Below the pieces are notes generated by a model. The model had not been told where the DNA came from and did no database searches. It worked only from the letters and a program-made list of their open reading frames with translations. A stretch of DNA of 64,000 nucleotides, from contig OZ218954.1 in the NCBI GenBank assembly GCA_965112735.1, forward strand, positions 2,542,001 to 2,606,000. Reading direction: 5' to 3'. Of this stretch, positions 56,175 to 64,000 are shown piece by piece. A program made the translations under genes and the position numbers. This DNA comes from Phaeosaccion multiseriatum (taxonomy: Eukaryota; Ochrophyta, other classes). Numbering within the stretch: the stretch's first letter is position 1; each line of letters begins with the position of its first letter.

Positions 56175-59100
56175 ATGGACGCGGCCTTCTCCTCCCTCTG
56201 CAGTGGGTCTACTGTTCATTTCGCCAAAGATCAACGGAGACGCGGAGACTCTGCTGTCCCTGCTGCTGCTGCGGCAGCTCCCATCGATAACTCGGCTAAA
56301 GCGGGAGCTGGTGCACCTGATCCGCTCGACTTCTTCGGGAGGACAGCAGGAAAGGCGACCCAGAGAAAAGAAGGGCTTAAGGGGGGGGCGGCTCGTGCGA
56401 AACCGAGAGAGAATAAGAAGGGAGAACAGGATGGTGACGAGAAGGAGGCCGGCACCTCTTCGTCAGCTTCGGAGGAGGGTGACGAGCAGCAAGACGATGG
56501 CGATGGCGTGCAGCTTTTCACCGGCCAAGCTGTAGAGGCGGTACGATCTCATCGGAAGCGACAACGCAGTCAGGTGCAGGCGGCAGCAACAAAGCAGATT
56601 CTGAAGGAGCAAGTCGCCCACTTCCGAAGACGACTGGGCATTACGGTGGGTGTTTGCGTGAGTGTGTTTGGGTCGAGTAGTGTGGGGCTTCCACTGACGT
56701 TGTTCTTGTTACCTCACAGGTGCACGGCTCAGATGTCGCAGACCCCATGGAGAGCTTTGAGAAAATGCCGCTTCCCACCTTCGATGTGGACAATGAAGGG
56801 GCCAGTAGCAAGAGGGGTGCGGAGGAAAGCAGTGCCCTACTGAGGAGTTTGCTGCTGCGCAACATTGAAAAGTCGCTGTGGAAAGAGCCCACGCCCATCC
56901 AGATGCAGGCGATTCCGGTATTGTTGGAGGGAAGAGACGTCATCGCCGCGGCACCCACGGGGTCAGGTATGTCACGCACTGCTGCTGTCTGAGCGTTCAG
57001 CCAGCCTTACTCTTTAGTGTGGTGCCTTTTAGGTAAGACGGCGGCGTTCGTCCTCCCCACGCTTGCGCGTCTAAAGGGGCCGAGAAAGGCTGGACATCAG
57101 GGTACGTACGCACGTGTGGGTGTGGGGGGGGTGGTTGTTGGGTGCATCCGTCCAACGGCCGCGATTGGTAGTAGGAGAAGTAGGTGTATCTCCTTCGCCA
57201 CCCCCCTAGCTGGGGCATGGCTTCGCAGGACAAGGCGGCTAGTGCTGGTACTGCTGCTGCCGCTACTGCTGTCGCTGCTGGTGCTGGTACTGATGATGGT
57301 GGTGGTGCTGGGGCTGGTGCTACTGCTGGTGCTGCTCTGGCAGTGCCATTGCTGCTTCTCGTCCTCTGCCCCACCTTCCTGTATATTGGGCAGCGCTTGT
57401 AACGCCCTTTGCTCTTCTGTTGGGGTGCAGGTGAAGGCCACTCTGCTGAGGACAGAGGTATCCGGGCGGTACTCCTCTCGCCGACGAGAGAACTTAGCGC
57501 ACAGATTTTCGGAGAGGTGGTGCGGCTCTGCGCGGGCCGGAAGTTCAAGGTGGGTTGAAGGGCATTCGCAGATTCTGAAACTTGCGTCAAAACCAATAAC
57601 GACATCCCTCTGCCCCAGATCTGTCATCTGACCAAGGATAAGGCAGCAGCCGCTGTCAGCTCTCGCGAGAAGAGTGCTCTGGACGGCTTCGACGTTCTGG
57701 TGGCCACTCCTATGCGACTCGTGTCAGTGATGAGAGACAGAGCCGTAAACCTGAGCCGGGTAGGATGCTGGAATAGACCACACTTGTTGTGCTCGTGTTG
57801 GCTCCACAAGTGAAGCTCACTCAGTTTCTGCTCTTGTCGGCCCACTAGGTGGAAATTGTGGTTCTGGATGAAGCAGACAAGCTTTTTGACACGGGAAAGG
57901 AAGGGAAGGCGGCTCACACGTCGTTCATCGCGCAAGTTGACGAGGTGGGACTTTGACACCAAGGTTCCCTGTAGTCGAATGTATGAAACTGACTGACCTC
58001 TCTCTGTTCGGGGGACTCGCTTTTATCTTCAGGTGCTTGCGGCCTGCTCGGCCAAGGGCTGTCAGAGAGCCCTTTTTTCGGCGACTCTGGGAGAGCATGT
58101 AAGAAAATCAACTGCTGTACCTGTGCCGGGTGGAACAGAGTGCTTAGAATGGCCGCTTGCTTCTCTGTGTGTGTGTTGTGTCTACGAAGGTGCGCGACTT
58201 GGCGACGAGCGTTCTGCGTGACGCGGTGCACATCACAGTGGGCACCGGTAACGCTGCTGCCTCCACGATCGACCAGAAGCTGACCTTTGTAGGCAGCGAA
58301 GAGGGAAAGCTCGTGGTACGTGCCGCACCTCCTCCCCGCTGAGCGTCGGTGAAGAGAGGCCTCCCTCCTTCGCCTCACTGCGTCCCTCGCGCCTTGCTTT
58401 CGTTCCCCGCCAGGCGATCCGGCAGCTAGTGCAGGAGGGCCTCACGCCTCCGGTGCTCATTTTCCTGCAGAGTAAGGAGCGAGCCAAGGAGCTTTTCCAC
58501 GAGCTTGTGTACGACGGCATCAACGTCGACTTTATGACGGCCGACAGGACGCCTGTGAGTCAGGGAGCGGTGTCTTACACTGGCGTTGTTGTTTATCTTA
58601 CATGTTGTGGTCCTTCCCTTCACGTTACGCTACGCATGCGTGCGCGCGTGCGCTCCCATTCGTGCAGGACCAGCGCGAGCGTATCATGCAGCGCTTTCGG
58701 ACAGGAGACATTTGGGTGCTGCTCTGCACAGACCTCATGGCTCGAGGAGTAGACTTCAAAGGCGTCAAGATGGTGGTCAATTATGACTTCCCGCAGTCTG
58801 CCGTGAGCTACATTCACCGCATCGGTCGTACAGGAAGGGCAGGAAGGCAAGTCTTCGGCCCCAAGTAATGCCTGCTGCTGCTATGGAGCTTACTTCTCCC
58901 TCTCTTGTGGTCTCTCCCCTCCAGGCGCGGTACGGCTGTAACGCTGTTCACTGAGGACGACCTGGAGATGCTGCGCAGCATTGCCAACGTCATCAAGCTC
59001 AGCGGCTGTGACATTCCCTCGTGGATGACAAGCATGAAGAAGCTCCGAGCCAGCGACAAGAGAAAGATGGGGGTAAGTGACACAAGACCTTCTCCTTCGT

Positions 59101-59234
59101 CTTGATGCCTGTCTCTCACTGTCGTCGAACTCCTCTGTCCGCCTCCGTAGGTCAGCGCTCGACGACGCAAAGGAGTGGCTACGATCAGTCGCTATGACAG
59201 GAAGCTGTCGAAAAAGAGAAAACACGCTGCGTAG
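56175..59234 (+). CDS. DDX52: DEAD-box RNA helicase DDX52/ROK1
   Basis: Twelve exons: 56175-56645, 56720-56966, 57033-57101, 57431-57549, 57619-57759, 57849-57944, 58033-58098, 58190-58315, 58414-58554, 58668-58846, 58925-59072, 59151-59234; 628 aa. All helicase motifs are present: Q ([10 protein letters not shown]), I (APTGSGKT, split by intron 2), Ia (SPTRELSAQ), Ib (VATPMRL), II (VLDEADKLF), III (FSATLGEH), IV (LIFLQSK), V ([10 protein letters not shown]) and VI ([11 protein letters not shown]). SGCDIPSWM near the end is typical of ROK1. The family works in the nucleolus on 18S rRNA maturation. Intron 10 (58847-58924) has a GC donor (AG|GCAAGT). Intron 3 holds a GCTGGT-type repeat at about 57235-57355. 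The basic C-terminal tail suits nucleolar targeting. Confidence 0.95.
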
Positions 59235-59596
59235 ATTCTCATGAGATGAGCAGGGGGACGAACACGCCTTACCACCTGCCTGGAAAGAGCACAGGCAGAA
59301 TGGATGCAAAGACAGGGCAGATGCGAAGGCTTTTCGAGGATGTTATGCTCGCGCTGGCTGTGGGGGGTTCCTCTGCTCTGGCGTAGTAGGATCTCTGGCG
59401 TTGAAGACACAGAGTCATCCGGAGGACGGGCTAATATCAGTTTTGTTTATAAAGTCGCGGCCCAGCGCAAGGCACCGCCGCATTCTTCCCCCCCCCCCCT
59501 GCTTTCCAACACTACTATTCACCCGGAAGCTTGCATGGCTGCGTGAGAACATCATGGGCAAAGTCGAGCTCAAGGAGCGGGTATGGCCAAGCCACC
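59235..59596. other. Intergenic region between convergent genes
   Basis: These 362 bp hold the 3' ends of DDX52 and the tRNA methyltransferase gene. A C-run (about 59491-59501) is the only notable feature. No gene or RNA is recognised. Confidence 0.5.
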
Positions 59597-60296
59597 TCAT
59601 CGCTCAAACACCACGACCATCTCGCAGTGGGGCGTATGTGGGAAGAGGTCAACTGGCATCGCCTGAGACGCGGGAAACAATTTTGCAAAGGGTCAAGAAT
59701 TTGGGTGTCAGCTTTTCCGAAGTATGGGCGGTCGCGCGTTCACCGACGTGGTGGGGGAGAGGGAGAGAGGAAAGGGGGTGAGAGAGGAGGGAGGGAAGGA
59801 GGGAGGGAAGGAGGGAGGAGAGGAAAGGAGGGAGAAGATAGAGGGAAGGAGGAGGGAAGCAGAGAGGGAGATGGTGAGGAGGGAGGGAGGGAGGAGAGGG
59901 AGGAGAGGGGGAGAGAGAGGAGAGAGGGAGAGAGAGAAACAAAGGGAGGGAGGGAGAGAAAGAGGGACAAAGCGGAAGGGAGGGAAGGGAGGACAAGAGG
60001 GGGGGAGGAAGGAAGGGAAAGGGAGAGAAAGAGAGAGCGGGAGGGAGGGAGATGGACAGAGAGAGGAGGGAGGAGAGGGAGAACGAGGGAGGGAGCGATA
60101 GAGGGAGGAAGGGAGAGACTCGAGAGAGGGAGCGGGAATCTGGGAGGGAGGAGAGGGAGAAGAAGAGAACGAGAGGGAGGAGAGGGACAGGGAGAGGGAG
60201 AGAGACAAAGAGAGAGGAAGGGAGCGGGAGGGAGGGAGGGAGGAGAGGGAGAGAAGGGGAACGAGAGGGAGGGAGGAGAGTGAGGGAGAGAGAGAA

Positions 60297-60340
<44 letters not shown>

Positions 60341-60729
60341 GGAGGGTGAGGGAGAAAGAGAGCGGGAGGGAGGAGAGGAGAGAGAGAGGGAGAGAGAGAG
60401 GGAGGGAAGAGAGGGAGGAGAGAGAGGAGAGGGAGCGGGAGGGAGAGAGAGAAAGAGGGAGGGAAAGAGAGAGAGAGAGGGAAGGAAGGAGAGGCCGAGG
60501 GGGAGGTGGGGAGGAAAAGGGCACTAGGGGTCTGATGGCATCGCCTGATGTCGAAATGAAGTGTGCAAAGGGTCAAGTTAGCGGCACCCCCAGGCAAGTA
60601 CCTTGACTGGTCGGAAAGGCTTCCCCCTGAACTTCTTGCTCTCAAACTGGCAGAGCATATTGGCATTTGGGGGCAGGCTGTTCCGGGGATTGCAGCTTAT
60701 ATAGACAACCCGGTCGATGGCGCTGCACC

Positions 60730-60760
<31 letters not shown>

Positions 60761-63588
60761 ACACGGGAGTTGTTGGCTGTTGTCAAAACGCAGGGGTGTG
60801 TGGCTTGCGGAAGGGGTAGTGATGCACGAGTACATGACGGCGTAACAGGCCTCCCCACCTGCACTCTCGAATGGCTATTAGAACGTCTGGGTGCAAGCCA
60901 GCTCTCGGCGGGTCCACCACACAGGACACCTTTCGCAGAGGCTCATTCGGCGACTCTTTGAGCATGCTCTTCATCGCCGTCTCTGCCTTTGCGCATATGA
61001 AGCGCGCATTCGTAATGCCGTTGGCTACTGCGTTTGCCTCCGCATCGTCGGTCGCTGCCTTGCACAGCTCTACTCCAATGAGCTGCACATCCTCCGAATC
61101 CTCACTTGCGCCTTTGTTGACGGCAGCTTGCTGAGCACAGCACAGTCCTAAAAGGGAGAGAGAAGGAGACACACGAATTAGGTGGCGCCTGGGGTGAGCA
61201 GGCAAGTAGCGAGACGTGTAGCGCACGTACCAATAGTGCCCGTCCCACAGCACACGTCCAGGATAAGCCTGCGAGCCTTTCCCGGTGTCTCAGCGCTTGC
61301 TGCGGCACCAGAATCGCCTTGCAAGGCCGGGGCTGCGGGGGTGTCGCCCTGGGTGCAGCTGCTTCTTTCTGCGGCTTGACCCTCTTCCAACAGATGGTCG
61401 ACGACTGTTTTGTACAATACCTCTGCTCCCTGCGTGTTAACCTGTGGTAGCAGCACGCGAGCGAATTGGCTTCTTGCTTGGAATAACAATGACGTAAACC
61501 GAGATCTCACCTGGAAGAAGGCTCCCGGCGATATGCGGAAAGTCTGTCCTAGGATCTTCTCGTGGATGTACGGAGTGCCATGGACCAGCTCCATTGGGTC
61601 ATCTGGTTCCGGACATCCAGCACCATCATATGGCTGAATGTGCAGCGAGGACAGCGACCCTAGGGACGAGTAACACACAGCTACTTAGACACTGCGCGAA
61701 AAAGATGGGGAAGATTTGACTCTTCGTGCTCAACAACGTGGGAAAGCCTTCTCACCATTGCTCGGAGGGGTGCACAGACTGGCAATCATCCGTGCCTTCT
61801 CCTTGTCCCACAGCCACTCCTCGCCGTCGACAGTGGGCTTCGGAATGGACGCAAGCGACACGATGAAAAAGGCCATAACCTCCCCAGAGGCCTCGGACAG
61901 TCGCACGGTCAACTGACGCCAGACGCCCTGCAGAGAGTATCAAGTGGGTCGAGTCAGCAGCAAGGCGGTTTCCTCAAGTACGACGCCAAACACACTCACT
62001 GTGTGCGTAACGAGGTTGTAAGGCTGGAACGGACTGCTCGCCAGGAAGTCCTCGACGGCCAGGCACAGCTCCTTCATGACAGGAGGCACATGCGGACAGT
62101 CTGTCGGCCTCCCAACTCTCAGGCAGCCGTCTTCGAAGGCACCCTGCCGAAACCCCACCACGGGTTTCCCTGAGCGAGAGGAGGGGGGTGCTTGTTGACG
62201 CTGGGCAGGGCGGGCGAAAGAGAAATGTTGGGAACTCCTGAAGGGCTCACCTTGCTCGTCCTTGGCAATGCTAAACTCACACTTGTTCCGATACCCCTCT
62301 TTCCTAAAGGAAAGCAAAGGTTATGCGTGTCAGTCTTCCTCGGCCTCGGATTGTAGATAAAAAAAAGGGTAACAAAAGTAGAAGGAGGCCTCACTTGGGG
62401 GCCGCGAGAATGGGGTCCATTTGAAAGGCCAGCTCCTTGCCTCCACTTGCGGCCAGCCATTCCGGGATAGTCAGCGCCTTGATCTTATCCTCGCTCTGAA
62501 AGCACATCAGTTGCAAAATAGAGGAATGGGCTCTAGTCTGGTTTCATCCCTGGCTCACAGTAAAAGGTTTCACCCACCAGTTTCTCCTTCGGCGCCGATT
62601 TCTTTCGCTTAATCATTTCCTTCTTGATGAGATTTTGCATCTTGAGTAGGCTCTCGTTGAGCATTGCTTTCTCCTTCTGGGCCTTCAAGGGTTTTAGGCA
62701 CGAGATACAGACATGAGAAGAAACAGAAGCACCTCTAGACCGTCCTTCCCCCCCCCCCTCGCTGTACTCACCAGCTGATCTTCATAGCTCATGTGAAACC
62801 ATGGGCAAGTCTGACACAAGAAACGCACAGCAGTAGGTCATAAGAAACACTCAAGATCAACTTATTTCCGTGCGGGAGAGGAGCTTACCGCCTCCACGAC
62901 GCCCTTGACCTCCCTGGGCTTCTTAGTCACGGCTCTGGGGTCGTCTTCATCGCTCCTTCCCCTTTTGGTCATGAGCATCAAAGCTTCCTCCCTTGTAGTG
63001 GGGCGGCCACTCCTAGTCACCTGGTTGTGCCAAGAGAGAAGGCTCAATACACGATATAGGCGGCCCTTGCCTCCCTCCTCCACGCACCGTTATAGGGCGC
63101 CCCTTGCACACCCACTTCTTCAGGAGCTGCAGCGCCTTGTCGGCCTCGTCTGTGTCCTTGAAGGTTAGGAGGGCCATGGACCGCTTCGGAATCTTCGTCA
63201 CCTTGTGCACAGAAAAGCCGAGCCCCTGCTGCGCCAAGCTGCGCTCTACGTCACGCCGCCCCAAGTACTTGTTGAAGCCGCAGGCCACAAGCTTGGGCCT
63301 CTCAGTATTGTCCACCCCGAGGGAAGCTCCCTCCATCTCTCCTAACCCTTCTGGCTCTTCCGTATTTGCGGCCGCGGCTGGAGCAGCCCCCACAGCGACG
63401 GAAGATCCCTCCCCAGATCCGGGTTCTTCCGGCTCTTCCGTATTTGCGGCCGCGGCTGGAGCACCCCCCACAGCGACGGAAGATCCCTCCCCAGATCCGG
63501 GTTCTTCTGCAACATCGCCCCCCGCTGGAGCAGCGGCAACAACATTGGCCCCCGTTGGAGCAGCGGCGGTAGTAGGAGAAGTATCCAT
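59597..63588 (-). CDS. TRMT2A: tRNA (uracil-5-)-methyltransferase, TRMT2A type
   Basis: Thirteen exons, minus strand: 63588-63088, 63020-62889, 62810-62772, 62682-62578, 62495-62395, 62303-62251, 62169-62000, 61927-61756, 61659-61511, 61441-61231, 61147-60859, 60722-60602, 59662-59597; 702 aa. An Ala/Glu-rich N-terminus with a duplicated 26-residue unit is followed by an RRM (about residues 100-167). The TrmA-like methyltransferase has YRNKCEF, GTPYIHEKILGQTFRISPGAFFQ, SAM-binding DVCCGTGTIG, CVVDPPRAG, the nucleophile in YISCNP, and VDLFPHTPHCEM. The enzyme makes m5U54 in the tRNA T-loop using SAM. Intron 12 is 939 nt and mostly a purine tract. An in-frame ATG at 63669 would add 27 residues beginning MSRRVVIR, a possible mitochondrial signal. 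Confidence 0.93.
59752..60524 (+). repeat. 770-bp polypurine tract within the last intron of TRMT2A
   Basis: Almost uninterrupted G and A on the plus strand (GGGAGGGA, GAGAGAGA, GGAAGGAGG units), hence polypyrimidine in the TRMT2A transcript. The many Ser/Leu/Pro and Arg/Glu/Gly open frames here, including one of 308 codons, are compositional artefacts. It is flanked by imperfect direct repeats of about 42 bp at 59656-59697 and 60536-60577. Confidence 0.9.
63352..63507 (-). repeat. 78-bp coding tandem repeat in TRMT2A exon 1
   Basis: GGCTCTTCCGTATTTGCGGC starts at 63352 and again at 63430. The two 78-bp copies encode a 26-residue Ala/Glu/Gly/Pro-rich unit twice. Differences are few, so the duplication is recent. 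It lies in the disordered region before the RRM. Confidence 0.85.
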
Positions 63589-63722
63589 ACTGCCCCTGGT
63601 GAGAATGGCGCCCATATAAGAGGGGGGAGAGAGAATGAAGGGGGTGCGGATTACAACTCGCCTACTCATCACAAATGGCTTCTCTCTCTCTCATTTTCTC
63701 TTCATAGATGGCACTTAATAAA

Positions 63723-63725
<3 letters not shown>

Positions 63726-63761
<36 letters not shown>
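63726..63761 (+). repeat. CT dinucleotide microsatellite
   Basis: Eighteen uninterrupted CT units upstream of TRMT2A, between its start and a possible divergent gene. Confidence 0.95.
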
Positions 63762-63765
<4 letters not shown>

Positions 63766-63871
63766 ATGAAGCGCTTTTCCCCGCTGTTCGGGGAAAGCTG
63801 GAGGTGGAGGCAGAGAGGAAGAGGGTAGCACTATTCCACATGGGACCAGCCAGCGCGAGGGGGAGAGGCCG

Positions 63872-64000
63872 ATGGAAATGAATAGGCTCGGTGGAGGCGA
63901 GGGGAGAGACAACCACCACCACAATCTCACCAGCAGCAGCAGCAGACGCGGACATGAGACATGCATTCATTTCCTGGTGCAGGCACGAAGTAATGAAGGT
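63872..64000 (+). CDS. Possible start of a further gene, cut by the window end
   Basis: An ATG at 63872 opens a frame that runs to the end of the window (43 codons, no stop). It includes His and Ser runs (DNHHHN, TSSSSRRG) and then ETCIHFLVQARSNEG. The position, divergent from TRMT2A with a short spacer, matches the pattern of the other gene pairs here. There is no recognisable domain; it could equally be leader sequence. Confidence 0.25.
   Translation, partial: MEMNRLGGGEGRDNHHHNLTSSSSRRGHETCIHFLVQARSNEG

Noticed and set aside
59649-60666. Ser/Leu/Pro-rich and Arg/Glu/Gly-rich open frames of up to 308 codons
   Set aside because: They are translations of the polypurine/polypyrimidine tract in both orientations and lie inside an intron of TRMT2A.

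Overview
The window reads as a eukaryotic nuclear chromosome with a sharp split at about 31.5 kb. The left half is satellite DNA, mobile-element copies and retroelement debris. The right half is a very dense set of intron-bearing genes. Introns are GT-AG, apart from one GC-AG intron, and mostly 60-340 nt; neighbouring genes are often only 15-250 bp apart and frequently divergent or convergent. The SET-domain protein begins with a signal peptide followed by a basic, transit-like stretch, as in plastid proteins of algae with secondary plastids. Together with the compaction this suggests a stramenopile alga, for example a eustigmatophyte such as Nannochloropsis/Microchloropsis. The eukaryotic call is certain; the lineage is inference.

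1-28720: about 139 copies of a 177-bp satellite with higher-order structure (8-mer and 9-mer blocks, and a recurring 172-bp variant). A 4.1-kb insertion at 2999-7114 sits in the array without disturbing monomer phase. It consists of a 3.18-kb element and an internally deleted 0.94-kb derivative joined head to tail, each ending in a short GC hairpin. 28721-31500: a diverged inverted copy of the same element, then remnants of a tyrosine-recombinase (DIRS/Ngaro-like) retroelement and a Ty3/gypsy-type pol. This is typical pericentromeric or otherwise heterochromatic content. The array is a candidate centromere, not a proven one.

31.5-64 kb: thirteen genes modelled at splice-site resolution where possible, plus a possible fourteenth at the right edge. 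They are a secreted/plastid-type unknown protein; PRL1/PLRG1; a five-qRRM hnRNP F/H-like protein; glycyl-tRNA synthetase; an ataxin-10-domain protein; a 1248-aa coiled-coil protein; a two-MYB-domain protein; PRP18; a plastid-targeted SET methyltransferase; a GNAT acetyltransferase; ribosomal protein S27e; DDX52/ROK1; and a TRMT2A-type tRNA m5U methyltransferase. Seven of these act on RNA: splicing (PRL1, PRP18), RNA binding (hnRNP), ribosome and rRNA (S27e, DDX52) and tRNA (GlyRS, TRMT2A). They are not an operon, but several pairs share short bidirectional promoters.

No rRNA, tRNA or CRISPR feature was recognised by eye. All splice models come from reading frame, consensus sites and family conservation, without transcript data.
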